Assembly: GCA_001899285.1 (NCBI GenBank)
Contig: MKWA01000025.1
Span: forward strand, 127,781 to 191,780
Reading direction: 5' to 3'
DNA length: 64,000 nucleotides
Source of the DNA: Rhizobiales bacterium 64-17
Lineage (GTDB): Bacteria > Pseudomonadota > Alphaproteobacteria > Rhizobiales > Xanthobacteraceae
Of this stretch, positions 34,478-42,649 are shown in pieces; position 1 is the stretch's first letter; every line of letters begins with the position of its first letter. The notes under the pieces are model-generated. The model made no database searches and was not told where the DNA came from. It was given only the letters and a program-made list of their open reading frames with translations. The position numbers and the translations under genes are program-made.

Positions 34478-35353
34478 ATGTCCGAGGCCGATCCACGCGA
34501 AGCCGGTTTTCTCCAGCAACTCGGCCAGAACGTCCGGCAGACCCGCGCCGTGCGCGGCATGTCGCGCAAGGTGCTGTCACAGACCTCGGGCCTGTCGGAA
34601 CGCTACATCGCCCAGCTTGAAAGCGGCCAGGGCAATGTGTCGATCCTGCTGCTGCGCCGCGTCGCCGCCGCCATGGGCACACGGCTCGACGATCTGATCC
34701 CCGGCGGCGAGGCCCCGGCCGACTGGGCCGTCGTGCGCGATCTGCTGCGTAACGCCAGCAACGAGCAGATCGTGCGAGTGAAGACGATACTCACCGGCGA
34801 CACGACGCCGATCCGCAACGCGCAAGCGAGCCGCGTGGCGCTGATCGGTCTGCGTGGCGCCGGCAAATCCACGCTCGGGCAATTCGCGGCCGACCGGCTC
34901 GGCTGGCGCTTCGTCGAACTCGACCGCGAGATCGAGCGCGAGGCGGGCCTGTCGATGGCGGAGATCTTCGCGCTCTACGGGCAGGAAGGCTATCGCCGGC
35001 TGGAGCAGGCCCAGGTGCGCCGCTTCACCGGTGTGCGCGAACCGCTACTGCTGGCGACCGGCGGCGGCATCGTCGCCGAACCGCTGACCTTCGATCTCGT
35101 CCTCTCGTCGTTCTTCACCGTCTGGCTGAAAGCGAAGCCGGAAGACCACATGCAACGCGTGCGCGACCAGGGCGACCTGCGGCCGATGGCTGAGGACCGC
35201 TCGGCGATGCAGGAATTGCGCGCGATCCTGTTGAGCCGCGAGCCGCTTTATGCGCGCGCGCATGCGGTGGTGGAAACCAGTGGCCTCGACGTGGCGCAAG
35301 CCGGCGAAACGCTGGTGCGCACCGTGCGCCAGCACGCTGCCGCGGCGGCGTAA
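34478..35353 (+). CDS. boxR: BoxR/BzdR-family regulator (XRE HTH fused to shikimate-kinase-like domain)
   Basis: A 291-residue two-domain repressor type. An XRE helix-turn-helix spans about residues 12-66 (SRKVLSQTSGLSERYIAQLESGQGN). After a linker of about 50 residues comes a shikimate-kinase-like effector domain (about 118-285) with a complete Walker A GLRGAGKST at 124-132 and LATGGGIVAEP. In BzdR/BoxR the second domain binds benzoyl-CoA. The longer open frame upstream is a shadow of the ligase. Divergent pairing with a benzoate-CoA ligase matches the known box/bzd layout. Confidence 0.93.
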   Translation: MSEADPREAGFLQQLGQNVRQTRAVRGMSRKVLSQTSGLSERYIAQLESGQGNVSILLLRRVAAAMGTRLDDLIPGGEAPADWAVVRDLLRNASNEQIVRVKTILTGDTTPIRNAQASRVALIGLRGAGKSTLGQFAADRLGWRFVELDREIEREAGLSMAEIFALYGQEGYRRLEQAQVRRFTGVREPLLLATGGGIVAEPLTFDLVLSSFFTVWLKAKPEDHMQRVRDQGDLRPMAEDRSAMQELRAILLSREPLYARAHAVVETSGLDVAQAGETLVRTVRQHAAAAA

Positions 35354-35354
35354 A

Positions 35355-35738
35355 TTACTGCATCAAGCTGACGTGAGCAGCGACGATGCGCCAGCCTTCG
35401 GGAAAGCGCACCCAGGTCTGCATCTGCCGGCCGGTGCGGCCCGGCGCGGAGGGACGCTCATAGAGCGTCGACGCCACCGCGACGTCGCGGCCATAAGTGG
35501 TGATCACCGTCCGCGATAGTGTGCGCCCGAGCGCCACCGGCGAGCGCGCCGCGCGGAATGCCATGATCTCGTCATAGCCGTAGAGATTTTCGCCGGCACC
35601 GTAACGCACCGTGCGCGGATCGTTGCGGAACAGCTCGTCGAGGACCAGCACGTCGTTGCTGACCAGTGCCGTCTCGTAACGCTCGAACGCGGCGCGGACC
35701 TCGGCGACAACCTCGGGAATGTCGATCTCCAGGCTCAT
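35355..35738 (-). CDS. AtzH/HpxZ-like (DUF3225) protein
   Basis: A 127-residue NTF2-like fold protein. The family words are visible: FERYETALVSNDVLVLDELFRND, VRYGAGENLYGYDEIMAFRAAR and a C-terminal FPEGWRIVAAHVS. Relatives include HpxZ (oxalurate catabolism) and AtzH (small partner of the AtzE amidase). Its ATG shares a base with the enoyl-CoA hydratase stop (TGATG), so the two are coupled, yet no amidase gene is adjacent. It may instead serve as a small isomerase- or dehydratase-like helper for an acyl-CoA pathway. It is convergent with boxR, one base apart. Confidence 0.75.
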   Translation of the reverse strand: MSLEIDIPEVVAEVRAAFERYETALVSNDVLVLDELFRNDPRTVRYGAGENLYGYDEIMAFRAARSPVALGRTLSRTVITTYGRDVAVASTLYERPSAPGRTGRQMQTWVRFPEGWRIVAAHVSLMQ

Positions 35739-36517
35739 CAGCGCGGCCGCTCCACCTTGTTGGCGCGCTTCTCCAGAAACGCGACCAGCCGCTCCTTGGC
35801 ATCCTTCGAGCTTTGTACCACGCCGGTGACCATCGACTCCAGGAACAGGCCCTGATCCGGCCCCATCTCCGCGATGCGCGGCAGTGCATGGATGATCGCG
35901 AAATTGCTGAGCGGCGCATTCGACCCGGCGCGACGCGCGATCTCGATACCCTTGGCCAATCCCTCGCCGGCCCCGACCAGATATTGCGAGAAGCCGAACT
36001 GATAACCTTCCTGTGCATTCAATGTCCGACCGGTCATCATCAGATCCGTGACGCGGGCGACACCGAGCAGCCGTGTCAAACGCATCGCGCCGCCGCCACC
36101 GAGGAAGATGCCGCGCTGGCCTTCCGGCAAACCGTAGAATGTCGTCGGCTCGGCGACCCGCAGATGTGTCGCGCTGGCAAGTTCGAGCCCGGCGCCGATC
36201 ACCGCGCCGTGCAGCACGCTGATCACCGGCACCCGCGCATATTGCACGTCGTGGAAGGCGTCGTGCCATTCGCGCGAATGGAACGCGCCTTCGGCTGCGT
36301 CCTTCTCGGTCAATTCACTGAGGTCGAGACCGGCGGAGAAATTGTCGCCCTCGCCGGCGATCACCACCGCCTTGATGTCGTCGGCGAGATTGCCGAAGAA
36401 CAGCTTGATGCCGCGCAGCATATCGGTGTTGATGGCGTTGCGCTTTTCCGCGCGCGTCAGCCACAGCACGGCGATCTCATCGCGCCGCTCCGCACGCAAC
36501 GCATCCGGCAACGTCAT
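35738..36517 (-). CDS. enoyl-CoA hydratase/isomerase family protein
   Basis: A 259-residue crotonase-fold enzyme: GEGDNFSAGLDLSEL forms the first oxyanion-hole strand, VLHGAVIGAGLELA the second, followed by FYGLPEGQRGIFLGGGG. The second acid position (Glu in PEGQ) is present as in many hydratases and isomerases. It would act on an unsaturated or ring acyl-CoA. The open frame extends upstream to 36607, through the palindromic operator; the ATG at 36517 is the better start. It is divergent from TetR and the flavoprotein, and coupled to the HpxZ-like gene downstream. Confidence 0.85.
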   Translation of the reverse strand: MTLPDALRAERRDEIAVLWLTRAEKRNAINTDMLRGIKLFFGNLADDIKAVVIAGEGDNFSAGLDLSELTEKDAAEGAFHSREWHDAFHDVQYARVPVISVLHGAVIGAGLELASATHLRVAEPTTFYGLPEGQRGIFLGGGGAMRLTRLLGVARVTDLMMTGRTLNAQEGYQFGFSQYLVGAGEGLAKGIEIARRAGSNAPLSNFAIIHALPRIAEMGPDQGLFLESMVTGVVQSSKDAKERLVAFLEKRANKVERPR

Positions 36518-36580
36518 CTGCAGCCGGCCCCAGTTTCCGCTCACCTGATGGTCTCCTTGTCCCGCGTCCGAATATGCGGC

Positions 36581-36608
36581 TTTGTCCATACTTGAAAGTA
36601 TGGACAAA
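36581..36608. promoter_or_regulatory. perfect palindromic operator, probably for the adjacent TetR
   Basis: TTTGTCCATACTT-GA-AAGTATGGACAAA: two perfect 13-base arms with a 2-base centre. It lies in the gap between the enoyl-CoA hydratase (start 36517) and tetR (start 36666). The size and position fit a TetR-family operator controlling both directions. Confidence 0.85.
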
Positions 36609-36665
36609 ACGACGCCTGCTTGTCAAATTGACCGCACAGACTATCGCAAGCGACTACAGGCGGCG

Positions 36666-37340
36666 ATGATGACGGCAAAAGCACGGGTCCGCGCGCGTAA
36701 ACCCACTGGAAAACACACTCATTCCCGTGCCTCCGTGCGGGCGGTGCGACCCGCTGCCACCGACGACCCGCAGGGGCGACTGACTCGCCAGGCGTGGATC
36801 GAGGGCGCGATCCAGAAGCTCGCCGGCGACAGCGTCACCGCGCTGCGTGTCGATGAACTCGCCGACGATCTCAAGGTCACGAAAGGCAGCTTCTACTGGC
36901 ATTTCAAGAGCCGCGAGGATCTGCTCGCGGCGGTGCTCGACCATTGGCACGGGCTCATGACACAGGAGATCGAGGCATTAATTATCGCGCTGCCCGGCGA
37001 TCCCATCGAGCGGCTGCGCAAGCTGCTGCGCATCGCCATCGCGCCACGACCGGATGTCCCTGGCGGCCCGTTCGAACTGACCTTGCGCGACTGGGCGCGG
37101 CGCGACCCCGCCGTCGCCAAAGTCGTACAGGAGGTGGACGAGGCTCGTGCTCGCTTCCTCGCCCGGCTCTATCGCGACGCCGGTTTTGACGCCGACACCG
37201 CACAGGACTATGCGATCGCGCAAATGGCGTTCATCATCGGTGGGCGAACGGCGTTCAGCGACGACGGGCCAGCGGCGTTCAGCCGGCGGCGCAGGATTGC
37301 CGAAACCCTGTTCCTGCCGAAACGGCCCGGAGATCAATGA
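36666..37340 (+). CDS. TetR-family transcriptional regulator
   Basis: A 224-residue regulator. A basic tail of about 40 residues (KARVRARKPTGKH) precedes the TetR DNA-binding domain (about residues 45-90: LADDLKVTKGSFYWHFKSREDLLAAVL). The rest is a helical ligand-binding domain. Upstream starts at 36582 or 36600 would lie within the operator, so the ATG at 36666 (AGGCGG ahead) is chosen. It is coupled to the flavoprotein gene (ATGA), and the 13-2-13 palindrome upstream is its likely site. The ligand is probably an aryl-CoA or related thioester; that is inference. Confidence 0.88.
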   Translation: MMTAKARVRARKPTGKHTHSRASVRAVRPAATDDPQGRLTRQAWIEGAIQKLAGDSVTALRVDELADDLKVTKGSFYWHFKSREDLLAAVLDHWHGLMTQEIEALIIALPGDPIERLRKLLRIAIAPRPDVPGGPFELTLRDWARRDPAVAKVVQEVDEARARFLARLYRDAGFDADTAQDYAIAQMAFIIGGRTAFSDDGPAAFSRRRRIAETLFLPKRPGDQ

Positions 37341-38473
37341 CGATGAAGGTGAACATCCTCGGCGCCGGACCGGCCGGTCTTTATCTCGCGATCCTGCTCA
37401 AACGTAGCGGCATCACAACAGAGATGACGGTCTACGAGCAGAACGCCGCGGATTCGACCTTCGGCTTCGGCGTCGTATTCTCCGACAGTGCACTGGAATT
37501 CCTGAAAGAAGACGATCCGGCGATCCACGCGGCGATCACACCGGACCTCGAACGCTGGCAGGACATCACCATCACCCACAAGGGCGAAAGCGTCGCCATC
37601 GACGGCGTTGGCTTCACCGCGGTTGGGCGGCTGCATCTTCTGCAGATCCTGCAACGCGAGGCGTTGCGGCTCGGCGTCGATATCCGTTACGGCCATACCG
37701 TCCAGTCGCTGGACGAATTACGCGGCGCAGATGTGATCGTCGGTGCCGACGGCGTCAATTCGTTGGTGCGCCGCGCCGACGAGACCGCGTTCGGCACCAG
37801 CATTCGTTATCTCTCCAACCGCTTCGTCTGGTTCGGCACCACCAAGCGGTTTGAGACGCTGACGCAAACCTTCGTGAAGCACCGCCTCGGCACCTTCAAC
37901 GCGCATCACTACCGCTATTCCGATCGGATGAGCACCTTCATCATCGAAACCGATGCCGCGACCTTCGCCAACAGCGGCCTCGCCGCGTCTGACGAGGCCG
38001 CGCTCAAGACCGCGCTAGAAGATGTGTTCGCGGACACCCTCGACGGCCATCCGCTGATCTCCAACCGCTCGATCTGGCGGCAATTCCCGGTGATCCACAA
38101 TACGCGCTGGTCGCGCGGCAACACCGTGATCCTCGGCGACGCGCTGCACACCGCGCATTTCTCCATCGGCTCGGGAACGCGTCTCGCGCTGGAAGACTCG
38201 ATCGCGCTCACCCGTGCCCTTGCCACTTCCCCGCGCGATATTCCGGCGGCGCTGATGCGCTACGAAGCCGAACGCCGGCCGATCCTCGAACTGCTGGTGG
38301 ATGCCGCCAACGCCAGCGCCGCCTGGTACGAGACCTTCCCGGACAAGATGCCGCTCGCGCCCTACGATTTCGCGATGTCCTACATCACCCGTTCGGGCCG
38401 CGTGTCGCCGGAAAAAGTGGAGCGGATGGCGCCGCGCTTCATGGCGGCGTATCGGGAGCATCATCAAGAATGA
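37337..38473 (+). CDS. FAD-dependent aryl-CoA monooxygenase-like protein
   Basis: A 378-residue group A flavoprotein monooxygenase: GAGPAGLYLAIL at the N-terminus, FGFGVVFSDSAL, the DG motif GADGVNSLVR, and GDALHTAHFSIGSGTRLALEDS. The last two blocks are those of salicylyl-CoA 5-hydroxylase and of the N-terminal half of 2-aminobenzoyl-CoA monooxygenase/reductase. Here the second (reductase) half of the latter is absent, so a simple hydroxylase is expected. It starts inside the tetR stop and ends at a strong terminator. The nearby benzoate-CoA ligase and enoyl-CoA hydratase could supply and process its CoA thioester. Confidence 0.82.
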   Translation: MTMKVNILGAGPAGLYLAILLKRSGITTEMTVYEQNAADSTFGFGVVFSDSALEFLKEDDPAIHAAITPDLERWQDITITHKGESVAIDGVGFTAVGRLHLLQILQREALRLGVDIRYGHTVQSLDELRGADVIVGADGVNSLVRRADETAFGTSIRYLSNRFVWFGTTKRFETLTQTFVKHRLGTFNAHHYRYSDRMSTFIIETDAATFANSGLAASDEAALKTALEDVFADTLDGHPLISNRSIWRQFPVIHNTRWSRGNTVILGDALHTAHFSIGSGTRLALEDSIALTRALATSPRDIPAALMRYEAERRPILELLVDAANASAAWYETFPDKMPLAPYDFAMSYITRSGRVSPEKVERMAPRFMAAYREHHQE

Positions 38474-38501
38474 AAAACCCTCCGGCAGGCCGGAGGGTTT
38501 T
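38474..38501 (+). terminator. rho-independent terminator after the flavoprotein gene
   Basis: AAAACCCTCCGG-CAGG-CCGGAGGGTTTT has 12-base arms and begins at the stop codon of the flavoprotein gene. It can function in both directions and also faces the end of pyrE 30 bases away. Confidence 0.9.
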
Positions 38502-38530
38502 GCTTGTCATGATCGTCTGGACCAAATGTC

Positions 38531-39259
38531 TTATGCCGCCGCGCCTTCCTGCTTCGGACCGCCATCGAAGTCGGAGATGCCGCCATGCGCCGCTGACCAC
38601 TGGGCCGGCTGATTGAGGAACGCGCGCACCTCGCGCAGCATGCCGCGATCGAAATGGCCGCTCTCTTCCGCGACTTCGAGAACGTCCCACCAGGTGGCGA
38701 GATGGTGCAGCTTCACATTCAAGTCACGAAGGTGCCCCTGACTTTCCGGGAAGATATCGTAATAGAACAGCACGAAGCAGTGATCGACCTGCGCGCCGGC
38801 CTTGCGCAGCGCATTGCAGAAATTGACCTTGCTGCGCCCATCGGTCGCGAGGTCTTCCACCAGCAGCGTGCGCGCGCCTTCCAGCAGATCGCCCTCGATC
38901 TGCGCGTTGCGGCCGAAGCCCTTGGCCTTCTTGCGGATATACTGCATCGGCAACATCAGCTTGTCGGCGATCCAGGCGGCGAACGGGATGCCTGCGGTTT
39001 CACCACCGGCGATGTTGTCGATCGACTCGTAGCCGATCTCGGAGAGGATCACCGCCGAGGAAAAGTCCATCAGGCCCGAGCGCAGGCGCGGATAGGAGAT
39101 GATCTTGCGGCAGTCAACGTAAACGGGGCTGGCCCAGCCGGAGGTAAAGAAAAAAGGCGATTCCGCATTGAAGTGAATCGCCTTGATTTCCAGCATCATC
39201 TTTGCGGTCTGGCGCGCAATGGCTTTCTTGTCAGCCGGCGAGGATGAAAAATTACTCAT
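38531..39259 (-). CDS. pyrE: orotate phosphoribosyltransferase
   Basis: A 242-residue enzyme that joins orotate to PRPP to give OMP. Family blocks are [38 protein letters not shown] and the PRPP-binding [13 protein letters not shown]. The C-terminal part (about residues 195-242) is longer than in E. coli PyrE, as in other alphaproteobacteria. It is the last gene of a minus-strand pyr series, 122 bases after pyrC. It can serve both de novo synthesis and salvage of imported orotate. No copy of the XRE-type palindrome is seen in its own upstream gap. Confidence 0.95.
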   Translation of the reverse strand: MSNFSSSPADKKAIARQTAKMMLEIKAIHFNAESPFFFTSGWASPVYVDCRKIISYPRLRSGLMDFSSAVILSEIGYESIDNIAGGETAGIPFAAWIADKLMLPMQYIRKKAKGFGRNAQIEGDLLEGARTLLVEDLATDGRSKVNFCNALRKAGAQVDHCFVLFYYDIFPESQGHLRDLNVKLHHLATWWDVLEVAEESGHFDRGMLREVRAFLNQPAQWSAAHGGISDFDGGPKQEGAAA

Positions 39260-39381
39260 GAGTTCCCCTTCTGAAACCGGAGGATGAAACCGGCGGAGTA
39301 CTCTGCGCGCCAGATCGCTGCTAGGCCGACCTTGCCCGCAGAAAAACTGTTGTCTTGTCCAGCGATCAAATCTTTATGGCT

Positions 39382-40422
39382 CTAAGCCATTGACCAGTCA
39401 ACCTGATCGCCACCGAACAGAGGATGGATTTCCCCCATTTTTTCGATCGGAACATCGTCGCAAACGAACTGCGGCTTTTTCCGGAACATGACCCGCTCCT
39501 CGTTCGCCGGCAGGCCATAAAAGGCCGGACCGTTCAGGGAGGCGAACGCCTCGAACTTGTCCAGCGCGCCCTCTTCCTCGAACACCTTGAGATAGGCGGC
39601 AAGCGCCGCCGGCGCACCGAACACCCCGGCGCAGCCACAGGCGGCCTCCTTGAGATGGCGCAGATGCGGGGCGGAATCGGTCCCGAGGAAGAAGCCGGAA
39701 TCGCCGCTGGTTGCCGCTTCCCGCAGCGCCAGCCGGTGCTCCTCGCGCTTGAGCACGGGCAGGCAATACATATGCGGCCGCAACCCGCCGTTGAATAACG
39801 CATTGCGGTTGAACAGCAGATGCTGCGGCGTGATGGTCGCGCCGAGCCGCGACCGGTGCGCCCGCACCACCGCCACACCATGCAGCGTGGTGACGTGCTC
39901 CATCACGATTTTCAGCGCCGGCACCTTGTCGAGCAGCGGCAGTAGGATCGTGTCGATGAACACCTTTTCCCGGTCGAACACGTCGATTTCCGGCTTTGGC
40001 ACCTCGCCATGCACGAGGAGCCGCATGCCGGCCTCCGCCATGGCTTCGAGCACCGGGCGGACCTTGTCGAGATCGGTGACGCCGTGGGCCGAATTGGTGG
40101 TGGCGTGCGCCGGATAGAGCTTCACCGCGGTGAAGATGCCATCGCGGAAACCGGCGATCAGATCGGTCTTGTCGGTGTCGTCGGTGAGGTAGCAGGTCAT
40201 CAGCGGCGTGAAGCGATGCCCCTCGACCGCCGCGAGGATGCGCTCGCGATAGGCCACCGCCTGCTTCGCCGTGGTGACCGGGGGCACCAGATTCGGCATG
40301 ACGATGGCGCGGCCGAAATGCGCGGCGGTGAAATTCACCACCGATTTCAGCACTTCGCCGTCGCGGAGGTGGACGTGCCAGTCGTCGGGGCGGCGAATCG
40401 TGAGCGTGGTCTTGGAATTCAT
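39382..40422 (-). CDS. pyrC: dihydroorotase, type II
   Basis: A 346-residue zinc amidohydrolase interconverting N-carbamoyl-L-aspartate and dihydroorotate. RRPDDWHVHLRDG supplies the first metal histidines; the carbamylated lysine is in VKLYPAHATTNS; MEHVTTLHG and FFLGTDSAPHLRHLKE complete the site. It is the E. coli-like class. Its ATG shares one base with the stop of the M20 gene (TGATG), so it is translated together with it. That coupling to a carbamoyl-amino-acid hydrolase and to a class 1B dehydrogenase is the odd feature: the reaction could run in the breakdown direction here. Confidence 0.96.
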   Translation of the reverse strand: MNSKTTLTIRRPDDWHVHLRDGEVLKSVVNFTAAHFGRAIVMPNLVPPVTTAKQAVAYRERILAAVEGHRFTPLMTCYLTDDTDKTDLIAGFRDGIFTAVKLYPAHATTNSAHGVTDLDKVRPVLEAMAEAGMRLLVHGEVPKPEIDVFDREKVFIDTILLPLLDKVPALKIVMEHVTTLHGVAVVRAHRSRLGATITPQHLLFNRNALFNGGLRPHMYCLPVLKREEHRLALREAATSGDSGFFLGTDSAPHLRHLKEAACGCAGVFGAPAALAAYLKVFEEEGALDKFEAFASLNGPAFYGLPANEERVMFRKKPQFVCDDVPIEKMGEIHPLFGGDQVDWSMA

Positions 40423-41714
40423 CAGCTTGGCGTACCCGTGGATGCGTAAGCATACATCAGTTCGACGCCGCGCATGAAATCGTCGAGCGCCATCGCCTCG
40501 TCCGGATTGTGCGATCCGTTGCGGTTACGCACAAAAATCATGCCCGACGGCACGCCGACATTGGCGAACACCGCCGCATCGTGGCCGGCGCCGCTTGGAA
40601 TGAGTTCGGTTGGATAGCCGAGCTTCTCGGAATATTTCTTCAGGCTGGCGATGATGCCTTCGTCCATCCGCGCCGGCTCGGTGTAGATCCGGTCATCGAA
40701 CTCGAACTTGACGCGGCGCAGATCCGCGACCGCGCGGCATTCGGAGCGGAACAGCTCGTAGAACCCTTCGAGCGTGTCGTAGCTCTGGCTGCGCACCTCG
40801 AACGAGAAAAAAACCTCGCCGGGAATGCGGGCAATGGCGTGCTGTGAACTGTCGGTGCCGAACACGCCGGCCGTGACCACGAGATCGATGCCGCGCTCCA
40901 GCAACCGGTTCCAGTGCTCGTCAAGACGCATGATCAGATCGGACACGGCAAACACCGCGTCGCGCCGCAACCAGCGCGGCACCGTGCCGGAATGTCCGGC
41001 CTCGCCGCGGCAGGCGACACGGCGGTGCCGCAGATTGCCACGAATGCCGGTGACGATCGCCGTCGGCAGGTCGCGCGCGACCATCACTGGCCCCTGCTCG
41101 ATATGCAGTTCCAGATAGGACGACACGGAATCGGGCGACAGCAGCACCTCACGCTGCGCGATGGCGTCGACGTCGGCGCCCACCGAAGCCATCGCCTCGC
41201 GCAAGGTGCCGCCACCGGACTGGCGCTTGGCGTCGAGATCGGCCGGCGTCAGCAGGCCGAACAGCGCCCGCGAGCCCATATTGGCGCGGCCGTAATAGGC
41301 ACTTTCCTCGCCGCGCAACGCGAGCAGCCGCACCGGCGGGACCGGGGCTCGGCGCTCCGCGCGCAGCCGGATCAGGCAGAGAAGCCCGGCGATGACGCCG
41401 GCGCCGCCGTCGAAATTGCCGCCATGCGGCACGGAATCGACGTGTGAGCCGAGGATGATGCCGGGTTTGCCGAGATCATCGTCCGGCAGCGAAATGGTGA
41501 GATTGGCGGCGCGATCCTCGGTGCAGACAAGACCGTATTCGGCGGCGGTCTCGCGCAGCAGCGTTATCGCGGCGTTCTCGCCCGCGGCGTAGCATTCACG
41601 GGTGACACCCGGATCGTCGGTCGAGCGCGTGCGCAACTCGTCGAACAGACGCTCGGCGAGTTCGCGCCATTGTCGCGCGTCGATCCCGTCGCGCAGACCG
41701 GCGGGCGCGTTCAC
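40422..41714 (-). CDS. M20-family N-carbamoyl-amino-acid/ureido amidohydrolase
   Basis: A 430-residue Zn-dependent enzyme of the HyuC/AllC (N-carbamoyl-L-amino acid hydrolase, allantoate amidohydrolase) branch. Metal ligands are visible in GSHVDSVPHGGNFDGGAGV, RGEESAYYG, ELHIEQGP and FVRNRNGSHNPDEAM. It would release ammonia and CO2 from a ureido acid. Position between pyrD and pyrC, with 4-base and 1-base overlaps, makes N-carbamoyl-L-aspartate (ureidosuccinate) the favoured substrate: hydrolysis gives aspartate and would pull orotate breakdown forward. Other ureido acids remain possible. Confidence 0.85.
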   Translation of the reverse strand: MNAPAGLRDGIDARQWRELAERLFDELRTRSTDDPGVTRECYAAGENAAITLLRETAAEYGLVCTEDRAANLTISLPDDDLGKPGIILGSHVDSVPHGGNFDGGAGVIAGLLCLIRLRAERRAPVPPVRLLALRGEESAYYGRANMGSRALFGLLTPADLDAKRQSGGGTLREAMASVGADVDAIAQREVLLSPDSVSSYLELHIEQGPVMVARDLPTAIVTGIRGNLRHRRVACRGEAGHSGTVPRWLRRDAVFAVSDLIMRLDEHWNRLLERGIDLVVTAGVFGTDSSQHAIARIPGEVFFSFEVRSQSYDTLEGFYELFRSECRAVADLRRVKFEFDDRIYTEPARMDEGIIASLKKYSEKLGYPTELIPSGAGHDAAVFANVGVPSGMIFVRNRNGSHNPDEAMALDDFMRGVELMYAYASTGTPS

Positions 41715-42649
41715 GGCAGCGCCTCCAGCTTGTCGACATTCATGTCAGTGTCGCGTACCGCGCCGATCAAATCGGCGACCTTGGCGATGCCTTTGCGCTG
41801 ACAAAATGCTTCGAGGCCGTCGACGATCTCCAGCATGGTGTTCGGCTTGACGAAGGTCGCGGTGCCGACCTGCACCGCGGTGGCGCCGGCGAGCAGGAAC
41901 TCCACCGCGTCCTCGGTCGAGGCGATGCCGCCGCAGCCGATCACGGGGATGCTCACCGCCTTGGCGCATTGATAGGTCATGCGCAGCGCGATCGGCTTGA
42001 TCGCCGGCCCGGAATAGCCACCGAGGATATTACCGAGCCGTGGCTTGAACGTTTCGGTGTCGATCGACATGGCGAGGATGGTGTTGGCAACCACCAGCGC
42101 GTCAGCGCCCTGGTCCTGCGCCGCGAGCGCGACCGCCGCCACGTCGGCGGTGTTCGGCGTCAGCTTGACCCACAGCGGCAATTTGGTCGCCGCGCGCAAC
42201 TCCTTGACGACCGCGCTGGTCGAGCGCGACCGCATCGCGAAAGCCTTGCCGTCTTCCTCGATGTTCGGACACGAGATGTTCGCCTCGATCGCGGCGGTGC
42301 CGGGGATATCGAGTTGGCGCACGATGTCGCCGAACAGCTCGACCGTCGGCGCCGAAACGCTGACCACCAGCGGCGCGGAGAACCGCTCGTATTCCGGCAT
42401 GATCTTGTCGATGAAATTCGCCACGCCCTTGCTGGGAATGCCGATCGAATTGAGCATGCCCTGCCCGACCTCGCAGACACGCGGTGTCGGATTGCCGCCA
42501 CGCAGTTCCGCGGTGATGGTCTTGGTGACCACCGCGCCGAGATGATCGAACGAGAACACGCGGGCGAGCCCTTCGGAGAAGGTGCCGGAGGCTGGCATCA
42601 CCGGGTTCGCCAGCGTCATCCGGCCGATCTTGACACGCAAATCTACCAT
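41711..42649 (-). CDS. pyrD: dihydroorotate dehydrogenase, class 1B catalytic subunit
   Basis: A 312-residue FMN protein. The class 1 active-site loop with cysteine, ANISCPNIEEDGKAF, is present (class 2 enzymes have serine), and GFLLAG-type ends are replaced by EFLLAGATAVQVGTATF. With PyrK beside it, the enzyme is class 1B and uses NAD(H). Alphaproteobacteria normally make pyrimidines with membrane-bound class 2 PyrD, so this one may be a second, catabolic enzyme: the first class 1B activity was described from orotate-fermenting clostridia. The ATG at 42649 overlaps pyrK by 7 bases. Confidence 0.93.
   Translation of the reverse strand: MVDLRVKIGRMTLANPVMPASGTFSEGLARVFSFDHLGAVVTKTITAELRGGNPTPRVCEVGQGMLNSIGIPSKGVANFIDKIMPEYERFSAPLVVSVSAPTVELFGDIVRQLDIPGTAAIEANISCPNIEEDGKAFAMRSRSTSAVVKELRAATKLPLWVKLTPNTADVAAVALAAQDQGADALVVANTILAMSIDTETFKPRLGNILGGYSGPAIKPIALRMTYQCAKAVSIPVIGCGGIASTEDAVEFLLAGATAVQVGTATFVKPNTMLEIVDGLEAFCQRKGIAKVADLIGAVRDTDMNVDKLEALP

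Noticed and set aside
32750..35353. A complete box (aerobic benzoyl-CoA) pathway
   Set aside because: Only the CoA ligase and the BoxR-type regulator are present; boxA, boxB and boxC are not in the window.
39260..39381. An XRE-type palindrome before pyrE
   Set aside because: The 122-base gap was read for the TMTCA-N4-TGAGA pattern and none was found, so pyrE is not placed in the regulon on this evidence.
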